From the NCBI GenBank assembly GCA_963575745.1, contig CAUYUJ010022526.1:549652-613651 (forward strand): a stretch of 64,000 nucleotides of DNA, written 5' to 3'. Positions 10,331 to 22,500 of the stretch are shown here, in pieces (within the stretch, counting starts at the first letter, position 1; each line of letters opens with the position of its first letter). A program made the position numbers and the translations under genes. The notes under the pieces were generated by a model. It saw only the letters and a list, made by a program, of their open reading frames with translations, was not told the DNA's origin and did no database searches. This stretch comes from Prorocentrum cordatum (lineage: Eukaryota; Sar; Dinophyceae; Prorocentrales; Prorocentraceae).

Positions 10331-11640
10331 AGTACAGCGTCGACCTCGGAGGAGTGGCGAGTGGAACGACCTCCTCTGCGGCGCGGCGGACGTCCTCGTC
10401 GAGGACCCCCCCCCCCGTCCCACAAGCCGTCATGTCGGAGCCTCCCGGTTGCAGTCCTGCTACGCGAGCGGTTGTTTGCCGCGTTGACGGGTCCCTGGCG
10501 GGACCTGAGGGCCTGCGCCTCGAGGTGCCACGGTTGTGGCGGCCGCTGCGAGGCCGGGGCTGGGGGGGGCGCCTCCTCCGCCAATTATTCGGGAACGTAT
10601 TCTGCGAGGCCCGCGGCGTGATCAGGGGCCCGGAGAGCGCGGTGGAGGCCTGATCGCGGGACGCGAAGCCCACGGCGTAGTAGCGGGGAGTCACGGGGAC
10701 TACCATCACAGCTCGCGCGGGTCGGAGCCAAGTCTGCGTCGGGTCGGCTCGGGCAGTGTCGAGCGCGGCGCGGGGCGTCATGGGGGCCACCGGTGCAGCG
10801 CGCGCGTCTCGAAGCAGCCGCCAGCCGCCAACCCGCAGCTGCAGTGTTTCCCCCACTCGGGCGCGCGAGGTCCAGGGGCCGCTCCCCGAGCAGAGACGCC
10901 GGCCGCCTTGGGCCGCCATCGCCATCGCCCTTTCCTCCGAGTTCGCAGCCGCGGGCCACTGCGCAGCAGAGGGGCGCTGGCCAGCGCGGGCGGCCCAGAG
11001 GCAGGGCGCCGCAGGCCGGCGCAGCCGGCAGCACCCGGGCCCCACCCCCCCTGCTTGAGGAAGACGAGGCCGCCAGGGTGCCCGCGGGCCCGCCGCGCGC
11101 TGCTGGCGCGCGGCGGGGAGAGCGAGCCGCCGCTGGAGGGGCGTCGCCGGCTGGGCCTCGGCCGCGGGGAGTGGCGGCGCGTCGGCCAGGGCCGGCCGGG
11201 CGGGGGGCAGCTCGCCGAGCACCCCGAGACCCTTCTCCCCAGCCAGGGGCAGCCGCGCGACCACCCCGCGAGGAGGAGCGGCGACTGGCAGTTGGGGGCC
11301 CGACGCCCAGAGGACGGAGAAGTGCCGCCGCGCCTGAGGGAATCCAGGCCGCGCCGAGATGTCCGCGCAGCCCCCTCCGGGCGTCGAGCATGGGCGAGCG
11401 GCGGGCGGCAGATTCCTAGGCGCCCAGAGGGCGGGGAAGATAAGCCAGCGCAGCGGGGCCGCCGCCGCGCTCGGGGGCCCCCGCAGCCCCCCCAGGCCGC
11501 GCGCGGCGGCGAGGGGCAGGCGCATCCGTGGCAGCGACGCTCGACAGCAAGCGGCGCAGATCCGACCCGACATCGCTGAGGGCGGAGCTGCGCGCGAGGG
11601 GGCGGCTGTCCTAAAAACGCCAGAATGAATGAATGAATCA
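10331..11640. other. gene-poor GC-rich stretch
   Basis: Long open frames exist on both strands only because GC is extreme. Their translations are Arg/Ala/Pro/Gly-rich without motifs. I see no convincing exon. Confidence 0.5.
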
Positions 11641-11891
11641 GCTCGGGGACACCTGCTGAGAACGCCTGCCAACCAGCCTCTCGCCAGTGCAAGAATCGCA
11701 TTCGGAATATGAGTTGGGTATCCACGCACCCCGCCGATAGCGTTGAATCAGACCTGCTGCACTCCGCTGGAGCGGCACAGGCCAGGCTGGGAACCCTTGT
11801 GCGGCACGCAACCGCCGAGAAGACCCAGCTCTCAGGCACGAGGCCATCTTCCTCTCCCACGACCCCCGCCCCCGCGGCCAGACGACCCCCC

Positions 11892-11950
11892 CCCCGACCA
11901 CGTCCTCCGCCTGGAGCCTTTAAGGCTCCAGGCAGAGGACGTGGTCGGGG
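11892..11950. repeat. perfectly spaced inverted repeat, 27-bp arms, TTTAA centre
   Basis: The left arm 11892-11918 (starting CCCCGACCACGTCCTC) pairs with 11924-11950 with one mismatch. The centre is TTTAA. It could be a small foldback element. Confidence 0.9.
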
Positions 11951-12199
11951 TGCAAAAACGATCGGTGTCTGCGGCAAGTCCGCATTAGAGTGAGTCGGAA
12001 TGGCGACAGGAGTACTCGGGGGAATAAGCCCCCGCTCCTGAAGCTCTCGGAAACGCGCGCTGCTAGAGAGGGCCTCGGGATGGGTCCGAGAAACCAAACA
12101 AGTCGCCAAACCTTGCATTGTTGCCGCCCCCCCCCCATCACTTCTCCGAGATCCCCTCGCTTCCCCCGTCCTCCGCGCGGATCCTACTTCCTCCTGGCC

Positions 12200-13900
12200 G
12201 CCGAGAACGACGTAGAGCCGCTACTGCGCCGATGCAGAAAATTTGCCAGCGCATTCATGATCCACTGTGGGAGGGGGTGCACCAAGACGTGCACCAACAA
12301 AATCATGGATGCCCTGCGCACCCCCATGTTTGGCCCCACTTTTTGCGGGGCTGGACGGCGATGCTGCCGAACATGAACGGCGGCAAAGGGCGGTTGAATG
12401 GCGCGCGGATGCATGGCAGGCCGCCGACGACAGTAGGCGCAGAAAGCGGCTACGCTTATTAGCATCCGAGGGAGAGGAGCAAGAACGTGAATTCGCAGCG
12501 CGTCAATCTGGTGAACAATCAGCCAGCTGCGCCCGCGGGAACACAGGAGCGGCTGGGAAGCAGATGGAGGTACCGCGCGGCCAGCAGATGCCAGCGACGC
12601 AGCCTGCACCGAGGACGCCGAGATCACCGAGGAAGACGCAGCCGCGACCTGTCAGCGGCCCAAACGACAGACCGAGTGGCTGCGAGTCAGGGGCCTAAGG
12701 GGAGCCGCGCAGCAGAGCCACCGACGGCGACTACGGGCGCCCCTGCAGGTTGGCGGATGAGGCCCAGCCATGCGCCGAATGGGGCGGCTTCTCCCAGGCC
12801 TACTCCAGCTTTGCAGTTGTCTCACGTGGCGAGGCTGGAGCAAGCGCGGCAGAGTTGGGGGCGCAGGGAGCTGGCGGAGGCTGCGAGGGGGACGAAGAGC
12901 AGCCAGCCAGCCCAACATCTCCCAGCGCATCTATATCCATGATGAAGCCCCACTGGGGACAAGTGGCTCTTAGAGTGCAGCGCTGCCCGGGGGGCGTCGG
13001 GGCTGGCGTCGCAGATGCGATCGAGCTTTGCGCGAGCCGGGTCGACCCGCTCCGAGGCGAAGGTCAAGTGTTTGAACAGCTGCTGACAGGCACCCTCAAC
13101 GAGCCGTCGGGGACAGGCAGCAGCTAAAGTCACCAGCCTGCTGCAGAACATGGTGGGGGCCGCGCTGGACAGGCTGGCGTTGACCACGCCAGTCGCGACG
13201 GCAGGGGTGGGGATTTCGGGCCTAAGCAGAGCGGCGCCGAGAGCGCTGCGGCCGCGTTCTCCATGGTCACCGCGCGGACAGACGCCGCGGTTAGAGCGGG
13301 CGCAGGGTGCGCCCCGCCTTCGCCGCAGCAGTTGCGCGGTCGCAAGCGCGCCGCCAGCGGCCGAAGAGCGGGCATTGACGGCGTGGTGGCGCGCTTAGCA
13401 GCGGCGGCCATTCTCGGCGCACGAGGAGAGGCGGACCAGGAGGACAACTTGCCCAGCAGCACTGCAGGCGGTGGACAGAGGCCGCCGCTGAAGTCCGCCC
13501 GCGTTGGCACGGCCGCTCGAGCGGAATGGCGAGCCAGCCCAGAGGCCCAGGTCAGCGTGGCTGGCGAGAGGCAGCCTGCAGATGGCGGGCGCGCGCGCAG
13601 GCGGGCGCAGCACCAAAGCTGCCGCCGTGCCGACGGGCAGGAGGCCGAGCGGGCCCGCGCGCAGCGCGCTGAGCGCGGCGGGCCACCCATCCGCCCCCCG
13701 CTGCGAGGCAAGTCCTGGCCCGGCGCAGCTCGCCAGAACAGGGGGGGCGGCGGGGGGGCGGCGCGAACGACCGCCGCCGCTGGCCGAGGAGGCTGCCGCG
13801 GCAGCGCGGGGGCGCGGGGCGGCCGCGCGCCGCGGTCGGCACGGGCGTTTGCGAGCGTTCGGCCGGGGGTGTGGGGGGGCGCGGCGCGCGCGCCCCCCGC
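12200..13900 (+). pseudogene. possible decayed coding DNA, frames interrupted
   Basis: Stretches such as SEGEEQEREFAARQSGEQ (about 12460-12515) and QLSHVARLEQARQSW (about 12810-12855) have a mixed amino-acid makeup unlike random GC-rich frames. They are scattered over different frames with stops between. This could be an eroded transposon ORF. I cannot name a family. Confidence 0.2.
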
Positions 13901-13920
13901 CTCAGGAAAAACTACTCCAA

Positions 13921-14062
13921 AGTTGCTGCTCCTCCTCCTCCTCCTCCTTCCAATCCCTCCCTCCTCCTCCCTCCTCCTCCTACCACCACTCCTCCTCCTC
14001 CTCCTCCTCCTCCTCGTCCTCCTCCTCCTCCTCCTCCTCCTCCTCCTCCTCCTCCTCCTCGC
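13921..14062 (+). repeat. TCC/CCT array
   Basis: Pyrimidine trinucleotide array ending at a GCGCGTCTTCGG boundary. Confidence 0.9.
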
Positions 14063-14751
14063 GCGTCTTCGGATAGGGCCCAGAGCGCTTCTCTCAAGGC
14101 GCGAGCCCTTCCGAGCCTTCTTAAAAAGCCTGTCGCCTTTTGGGTTCGTGGGCGCAACAATTGCACGACCGTGAACTCCGGAGCTCCGCGCGGGATTTTT
14201 CGCATCTGCGGGGGGGCCAGGGACGGTGCCCCCGGCGCTGCCCCTGGCTGGTTCCGCGCGCCATGGAGGGGGCTTCTGCGCAGATTCAAGAAATCGGGCC
14301 GGACTTCCGACAGCCTATGTTCACGTTTCTTTCTACAGTCGAATATCGCAACTTTGTTTAGCAATCGAGTCTCGCAGCTCTGCGATTTTTTCACAATCGA
14401 ATATCGCGGCATGTTTGTTATGGGGTATTGGGGCGCCCTTGTCCCCAAGGCCCGATGCGCTTCGGCGCTCTGGCTACGATTTTCTGCGCGCCATGAATCG
14501 ACGACGACGACGGCGACAGCGGCGGCATCTGCGGAGGCGGCGACGACGGTGACGGTAAGATCCATCATTTTTCGTGTTCTGATGATCCGTTCTCTTGTTT
14601 CTCTTCTGATGTTTCGTCCGTTCTCCTCCCTCGATTCTTTGTTTTTTCGTATGCCCTCCTCGCCTTTGCATCTCCTCCCCGTCAGCCTGCTTACCTCCTC
14701 TTCCTCCTCTGCTCGATTGCGGGATCGATTGCAACATTGAGTCATCCCCAA

Positions 14752-17700
14752 TTTGATTCATTGGATTATGCCGCATCGCCGACCCTTTGGGGCGGCAGCA
14801 AGAGTGAAGACTGAATTTGCGGAACGCGCGCGATCGCTGGGCAATCTTGGGGTGCTCGGCGTGTCTCACGTAGCGCGTTGGTTTCACGGGCGGGCCTTGT
14901 AGGGGATTGTTCTGCAGTTCTTCGTGGTCTCATGTGGGGTTATTGGGGTCTTCGCGTGGCCTATCCCAGGCCTCCTTATCCACCCCCTCGATAGGCTCGG
15001 GGACCGTTGAGACCCAGCTGGGGGCGCGTCCGGCAAAGGTTCGAGAGTGGACCCAGCTGCGTCGACGACGAGCTGCCTGAAGGCCCAGAGGGCGCGGCGA
15101 GCGCCCAAGAACTAGGAGTCTCACGTCTCGAGCCTGGATCCACCCCGTGTTTCTTCCTTTCCGAAGGGTTGGCGCCGGCCACGGAGGTCGATCCTCATCC
15201 CGGACCCTCGGCGGTGGCCTGGGGCACCGAAAACGGTTCCTGGAGGCTGAATTCGAGGAGGTGCCTCGGGCGGTCGAAAGACCGCGAAAATCTGTGACAC
15301 ATCGGCGGCGACGACGAAATTTAAATTGTTCTTATCTTTTCCCCCTCTTCCTCCTCCTTTTCTTTTTCTCGATCGAGGTAGATGCCCGCGGCAATTCCGG
15401 CCGCCTTTCCATATATTTGTGCTTAAACAGCTTCTGTTTTTGATAGGTTTCGGTCTCCTGGGGCCGCTGCTGGGCCCCAGGATTTTCAAAACCGGACGGG
15501 CCTGGGGCGAGGAATTGCATCAGCGGGTCCGGGGTGGTTCGGGGGACGAGCTTGTGCGAAGTAGCCTGTCGGATTCCGGAGGTCAATTCTGGTTGGGGGG
15601 GTTGGGGGCACCTCCCCCGTCGCTGCGGTTGGATGCATTTGGGAAAACGATTGCGACCGGATTCCGGGATGGGTCGGGGGGGTGGGCCATGGTGAACGAT
15701 TTCTGCGTAGGGAAAAACATATTTTTGCTGCAGAGTCTTAGTGTCTTCAGTTGGTTCGTGGTTTTCGTCGGACCCATCGTCTCGTGGATTCCCGTCAGGG
15801 CCTGTTGGGTGCATGTGGGCGCCCTTTTCACGTTTCTCGGGGCGAAATTCTAGAATTCTCCATTCGGGTTTACCTTATTACCCTCCTTTTTGCGGCCGCC
15901 TTGGGTGTTGGGGCCCGTTTGTGCCGTCTGGGAGCCTTCTTGGGGGCGTGCGGGGCTTGTTGATTGTGGTTTTTGGGGCTCGCGAAAGCTCAAGAAGCGA
16001 ATCTGTTAATTGTAAACGTTTCCCTTCGGGAAGGGGCCGAGGTTTGGCTCTGCCGGGCCTCCTGGGACGCGTCCTGGTGGCGCGTTGGGGCGTCAAGGGG
16101 GCCTCAGGGGTCAGCTGGAGGCAATGGCGGGCGTCTGGGAGCGATCTCCTCACGAGTCTTCGCTCGCGCTCTGGAGCCGTCGGGGGAGCCATGTGGGTCC
16201 CATTTTGCGGATTTTCTGTGAGCCGTCCTGGGGCCGTCTTGGGTCGGTTTGGTGGCTTCTGGGGTCTCTTGGCGCCCATTGGGGCTGTCTTGGAATCGTT
16301 TTGGAGGCCTTTTTGGGTCGTATTGGGTCAACCTGGAAGGCTTCTTGGGCTTCTGTGGGCCTCGTGAAAGCTGAAGAGGCGAGTATGCTGTCCATAGAAA
16401 ATGAAACGTTCTGTACGTCTGGAAAGCCTCTTGGGACGTCTCTGGGCGGTTTCTTGGGGCGTCTGTAGGACCGCCTGGAGACAACCTGGAAGGTCTGGGA
16501 GCGATCTTTCGACGACTCGTAGCCCTCGTGGGCCGTCCAGGAGGCCTTCGGGGATGGGGACCCTCTTGGCCCATGTTGGGGCCCTTTTGAGGCTGTCCTG
16601 CGGCTGTCCTGGGACGTTGCGGCTGTTTCTGGGGCCTTCGCGGGGCCCTCGCTGGCTGTATTGGAGCCTTCTTGGGGGCCTCTTAGGTTATCTGGGGTCG
16701 CTCTTGGGGGCTTCTTGGGCCGCTGTGGGCCCAAGAAGCAAGCGTGTTTAAAATATATGTTTTGTCCGTCGGGAATGTGACGATTTTTGTTTCTGGAGGG
16801 CGTCTTGGTGGCTTCTTGGGGCGTCTTGGGGGTTTGGGGGCCGTCTGGAGGCAATCCTCGGCGATGTGGAACGATCCCTCGTCGACTAGTAGCTCTCTTG
16901 GAGAGTTCCGGGAGCCTTTTGGACCCTTTTTGGCTCGCTCCAAGTGTGTGGCCGGCACCTTGACCCCCCCCCCCTTCCGAACCCGTCGACCGGGCTCCCG
17001 TGGGAGGCGTTTGGGGAGGGTGAAGCATCTCACACGCCGTGGCCCCAGGAGGTCGGCCGGCCTCGGGACCCGAGTGCAAACGCAACCGCCTGGTGTGAAC
17101 AACATTGTAACGCTTGGAGCTCAGGGGAGGAGCAGGAGGAGGACGATGGCATGGACGCAAACGTGTCCGCAGCTTCAAGGTTGCGAGGAGGAGGAGGAGG
17201 AGGAGGAGGAGGAGGGAGGAGGAGGAGGAGGAGGAGGAGGAAGGGGGAGGAAGACCTATGCTTATATCTCATGGGATGGTCTGTGCATGGGCGTGCAGGT
17301 TGCCTCCGGGGCCGTCCGGAGAAAATGTCGGGCCTTTTGGAGCGATCTGTTCACGAAACGTAGCCCTTTGGGGGCCCTCTTGGGGACCTGCTGGGCCGTC
17401 TGGGAGCCCTCTTGGAGGCATATGGGATTTCCTTGAATTGATTTGGGGCCTTGTTGGGTTGGTGTGGGCCTCGTGAAAGGCCAAAAAGCGAATGTGCCAA
17501 ACTTGGAGGTTTCCCTTAGGGAACGGGCCGATGCTTGCTTCTGGAGGGCCTCTTGGGCCGCGTGCTGGTGGCGTGTTGGGGCGTGCACGGGTCTCAGGGC
17601 CGCGTGAAAAGCCAAGAGGCGAACGTGTTGGAAATATGTGCTTTCCATTGAGAATGGGACGGTTGTTGCTTCTGGAAGGCTCGTTGGGACGCCTATGGGT

Positions 17701-19105
17701 AGCGTATTGAGGCGTTTGGGGGGCCCATAGGGCTGTCGGGAGGCCATGTTGGAAGATTTGATGCATTGTTGAACGACTTGGGCCGACCAGGAGGCCTTCT
17801 AAGAACCCTCTTGGCCCGTCATGGGGCCCTCTTGGGACCGTCCTGCGGCATTCCAGGGCCGTTGCTGTGGTTTCTCGGGCCTTCGTGGGGCGCCCGGAGG
17901 CTGTCTTGGAACCCTGTTCAAAACCTCTGGGGTTGTAGGGGGTCGATGTTGGATGCTTCTTGGGCCGTTGTAGGCCTCGTGGAAGCCCGAGAGGCGAATG
18001 TGCTGAAAATGTATGTTTTCCTCAGGGGATGAGACGATCTTCGCTTGTGGAGGCCTTTGTGGAGCGCCTCGTAGTAATTAGCTTTTTCAAATGTCTCGGG
18101 GGCGTATGGGGAATCGTCTGCAGGCAAGCTGGGGCGGTTTGGATCGAATCGTCCCTTTCGTGGGCCGTCCAGAAGGCCGTTGGGGACCCGCTTGGTCCGT
18201 TGTGGGGCTCTCGTGGGACCGTCCTGCGACTGTCCTGGGCCGTTGCTGTGGTTTTTGGAGCCTTCGTGGATCGCTTGGAAGTCGTCGTAGAGCCTTTTTG
18301 GGAGCCTCTTGGGGTGTCGGGGGTCGAACTTGGAGGTTTACTGGGCCGTTGTAGGCCTCGTGGAAGCCCAAGAAGCGAATGTACTGAAAATGTATGTTTT
18401 CCTTCGGGAATGAAGCGATTTTTGCTTCTGGAGGCTCTTTTGGAGCGCCTCGTGGACGCGTTTTCAAATGTCTTGGGGGCCTGTGTGGCCGTCTGGAGGC
18501 AATCTTGGGCGTTTTGGACCGAATCGTCCACCGCGTGGGCCGTCTGAGGAGCCTTGAGGGACCCTGTTGGCCTATTTTGGAGCCCTCTTGGGACCGTCCC
18601 GCGGCACTCCCGGGCCGTTGCTATGATTTTTGGAGCCTTCGTGGATCGCCTGAAAGCCGTCGTGGGACCTTTTTGGGAGCCTCTTGGGCTGCGGAGGGTC
18701 GATCTTGTAGGATTCTTGGGCCGTCGTGGACCGCGTGGAAGCCCAACATTCGAATGTGCTGAAAATATACGTTGTCTCTATGGAATGGGACGATTTTTGC
18801 TCCTGGAGGGCCTTCGTGGGGCGCCTCGTAGTATTTTTCAAGAGTCTTGGGGGCTGACGGGGCCTTCTGGAGGCAATATTCCGCGTTTTGGAACGATCCT
18901 TCGTCGAGTCGTAGCTCTCTTGGACTGTTCCTGGACCCTTGTGAATCTTTTTTGGCCAGTTTTGAGGCCTCCTGAAGCTCCAAGTGTGCGGCCGGCACCT
19001 TTGCCCCCCCCCCCCCCTCCAAACCGACCAGACCGGGCCCCCGGGGGAGGGGTTTGGGGAGGGGGAAGCATCTCACACGCCGTGACCCCAAAGGGCCGGC
19101 GGATT
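14752..19105. repeat. expanded copy of dispersed repeat family R1
   Basis: The 5' module (14752-14870) begins TTGATTCATTGG and carries TTGGGGCGGCAGCAAGAGTG. The 3' module carries GGCCGGCACCTTTGCC, a C-run and GCATCTCACACGCCGTGACC. It occurs once at about 16940-17060 and again at about 18985-19100. Between them a 350-380 bp unit repeats, marked by GGCCTCGTGGAAGCCCAAGA followed by GCGAATGTGCTGAAAATGTA. Unit landmarks lie near 16360, 16725, 17470, 17615, 17975, 18357 and 18736. The compact 50636-51480 copy has one 5' module, one unit and one 3' module. The present locus is therefore best read as the same element with its middle tandemly amplified. It is non-coding. A GGA array lies inside at 17186-17250. 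Confidence 0.7.
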
Positions 19106-19253
19106 TTCCAGTCGAATCTACGATGACATGTCGTTCTTGTCATCGACTCCTCGGTGTCCTCGCCGTCCTTTTCTTCTTCGCCCAATACGCCCATTAGACT
19201 ACAGCGGCGCTTCCCGTTCTTGCCCGATCAGGTTTTCCAGTCGAATCTACGAT
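19104..19253 (+). repeat. direct repeat of a 21-bp word, 129 bp apart
   Basis: TTTTCCAGTCGAATCTACGA occurs at 19104 and 19233, immediately after the R1 3' module and about 350-480 bp upstream of the retroelement ORF. It may belong to the retroelement's leader or terminal repeat. Confidence 0.7.
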
Positions 19254-19462
19254 CGATACGATGATTGACTCGTAGGTATACGAGCTTTCTACGTGTTCTT
19301 CGTAGATCCGACGACAAAATCAGTTTTGGTAGATCAACTCTGTAGTCGATCTCCTTCTCGATCCTCCCTCCTCTTCGTCCTCCATCCTCCTGCATCCTCT
19401 CGCTCCTCCCGTTCCCCCTCCTCCCGTCTCTTTACTTTAAACGGAGAAGGTTAAAGGCGAGG

Positions 19463-19469
19463 TATAAAT
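19463..19469 (+). promoter_or_regulatory. TATAAAT upstream of the retroelement ORF
   Basis: TATAAAT lies 116 bp upstream of the ATG at 19585. Dinoflagellates mostly lack canonical TATA promoters, so this may be chance. Confidence 0.15.
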
Positions 19470-19584
19470 CGAGCATGTACCGCTGCCGTGCCTGGCTCAA
19501 GCCGGGCCCGGCCAAATATGTGATTGTGCCTCACCGAGGCGCACGACTTGTATCTGAGATCGGAAAATACCTTTTCCATTGACG

Positions 19585-22500
19585 ATGCCCATCCTATCCT
19601 TTACTCCAGATCCCATGCTTCGTCTTGCTCTCGTGCTCATGCGATATGAGCCAAAGCCTGGGATATGGCAACGCTTAAAGCGTAACACATACCTAAGCTT
19701 ACCAGCTTGTTTTCGACTTGGTAGCGGAGCTGGCTACACTCTCGTGTGGCTGGTTCTCGCTCTGATTCCAGTAATCCACGGCACAACTTGGTGGACTACT
19801 ACTACGGTGGAATACCATGTTGCGCCGGCTCTGCGAGGAGCGGAGCCAGTCCGCGATCGAGCTAGCGGGGCAACCCGCGAACTCGAGACGCTCTCTCCTA
19901 CATCACTGCGCTACTTCACTCCCCACTTCCACCAGATGCCAATCGGCAACTCGATCGAGAACGTGGTCACCCTGCGGGGCTACCCGCAGCGGGGCCACCT
20001 GCATCCCGTGCCAGTCAGGCGCCTCACGGCTATTACGCCAGAGCCTGACAAACCACAGCCTAAACCAATCACCGAAGCCGAAATGCACATGCACTGGATT
20101 AAGATAACTATCTTCGGCATTCTGTGGGTAATAATGGGATGTGCTGTGGGATACATGCGGCAGGGGATGGACGACACGCGTACTACTGGCCCTTCATGGG
20201 ACCCTGCCGGTACTACGCCTTTTCGCGGATACGTTCGCGAAGTACATGCATGGATAAACGTAACGAGCGGCAATATGACGCCACCACAACAAGCTGCAGC
20301 ACTACAACGAGGCCTTCAAGGTCTTGCTCGTCGTATCGCCATGCAGGTCCCCTCCCAGATCATCAACTATGGTGTAACTGTCAATGGACAGCCAACGGAT
20401 GCAGTAACATATATACTGTACCTACTGAGCACCAAATTTGAAAATCTGGAAGATGAGCGCCAGCTCAACTCTGGCACTGCCCTTATCGACTTCCGCGTCG
20501 AAAGGGGCGAGCGAATCGACTCAGTATTAGCTCGATTCGAGATGGCCCGTGACGAGGCTAACTCTGTTGGCTTTGTCATCCCCAACTTTCTGATCCTAAC
20601 GCTGATTCTCTTCAGAGCGTTAGGCGTTGGCGCGTCACGAGCCCAACACCTGCTGGAGCCTTTTAATCATCAGATGCCCAGAACACAAGCAGACTATGAC
20701 AGGCTGCTGACCAGGATGAGGAACTACGGACATGTTGCCGAGCGTTCTCCTGGCAACATTGCGGGTATCTTCACAGGGCACCACTCACATGCAGGTGTCT
20801 ACGCCACGACTGCGGGGTCACCCGCTGGTCCTGGCGAGCCAAGTCCCTGGGATGATCCAGCCGATATGCCCAACGAGGCCACTGCCTTCTTAGGGCAGAC
20901 CGGCCAGGCATCGGCAGAGGCAGCTGAGGCGAACGCCTGGTCGAACTACTCGCCAGGCGCCGCTTACACTGCAAGCCCGCCCTCGGGCACAACCCTCTGG
21001 GGCCAAGCGGAGTCATCCGCTCAAGGGTCTCAGCCACCCTCACCGTATGAATCTGGCACTGACACAGACACCTCATCTGACGATGAGCACAATGGCATAG
21101 TCTCTGCTGGTAATGACTATCCAGCGGATGACACTCACCTTTCTGAACAACAAAGAGCGGAAGCCGCTTTTATGGCTTATCGCAAATCAAAACGCCGTTG
21201 GAGGCGCTTTATGAAGAAACCAGTCAGAAAAGTGAGACGTGCAGTTCGCCGACATTTCAAACGATATGGAAAGGGTCGTGGCAAAGGGGGTCGCAGACGC
21301 CGTATGCATGGTAGGGGTATTACTGCTTTCCTCACGTCCTTAACTGATATAGTCTTTGAGGAAGTTCTTATCGGAGGCAAAGGTCGAGGTCACAGGCGGA
21401 CCTCCGGTAAGGGAAAAGGGCGGAGGGGCAACCCTAGGGACGCTTCTGGTAATACTATGAAGTGTCATACATGCGGCAGCACAGAGCACTTGCGCGATCA
21501 ATGCCCGAAAGGGAAAGGAAAGGGATCCGTACATTTGGCTCATAATTCTTTTATGGATGACATAGACTACATTGACTACGAGTTTTACGTCAATCCAGAA
21601 GCGGCTCCCGCCGCGGGCTCCTCCACGTACTACGTGATGGCCCGATACGCTGAAGTGACCGTAGCCCTGGAAGACTACGCAGTGACCCTCTTCGACGAGT
21701 TCCACGGCTGGGACGAAGTCGACGAGGTCGCGTTCAATGCTTGGTTCGGTCTTCCAGCGGGGCCACCCGCCGACGACGAGATCTCCGAAGCTGAGACCGT
21801 CCCGGCGACCGAGGAAGAGCTCACCGCCGCGCTGGCACCGCAGGTGATTGGCATGCCGTTGCTGCCAGATCTTCCGCGAGCTGGCTCGGGAGCGGGAGAC
21901 GCTGATGACGAAATGCGGGGCCATCCCGCGTATTCTGACTCCGAAGAGGCCGAAGAGGACTATAAGGACATGCTCCAAGAGCAGGTCGCAGAAGCAATCT
22001 GGCTCCTGAGTGCGCCAGCACATCAGCAGATAATGAACGACCTGCTGTCGCGCCCAGGGGCCGCACGGCTGCGTCCATACCTGGATTCGGACATGTCGGC
22101 ACCTCAGATGCTGACAGCACTCCAGGCTCTAGCGGGGTCACCCGCCGAAGTGACGCCAGCCGCAGCAGCGGGGCCACCCGCTTGGTCTATGGATGTATTT
22201 ATGCAGGGCTGCGACCAGATGGACCTCAACGACCTCACGATGGAGCAGCTAAGCGACATCGGGTACTTCCGAAGCCCGTATCAGCACGTATTCATGGTCC
22301 AGGACAGCTCAGAGGACTCGGAGGACATGCGCTATGCCAAGAGGGACAGACGACCATCGCCTCCCCGAGACTCAGAGCATGACGATCAAAGGCCCATGGA
22401 ACGTGGTAGTGCGTCAGCGGGGCCAGCCCGCAGGAGGAGCCGTTCAGCTCCCCGACGCCCTACACATGATGCATCGGGCTACCCGTGCAGTACGGAGCAC

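Noticed and set aside
10287-12118. Reverse-strand frames of 480 and 446 codons
   Set aside because: Extreme GC leaves all six frames open. Translations are Arg/Ala/Pro-rich without any motif, and the frame extends through a hairpin.
15121-19194. Frames of 100-340 codons on both strands across the R1 locus
   Set aside because: They repeat with the R1 unit and shift phase between units; no domain.
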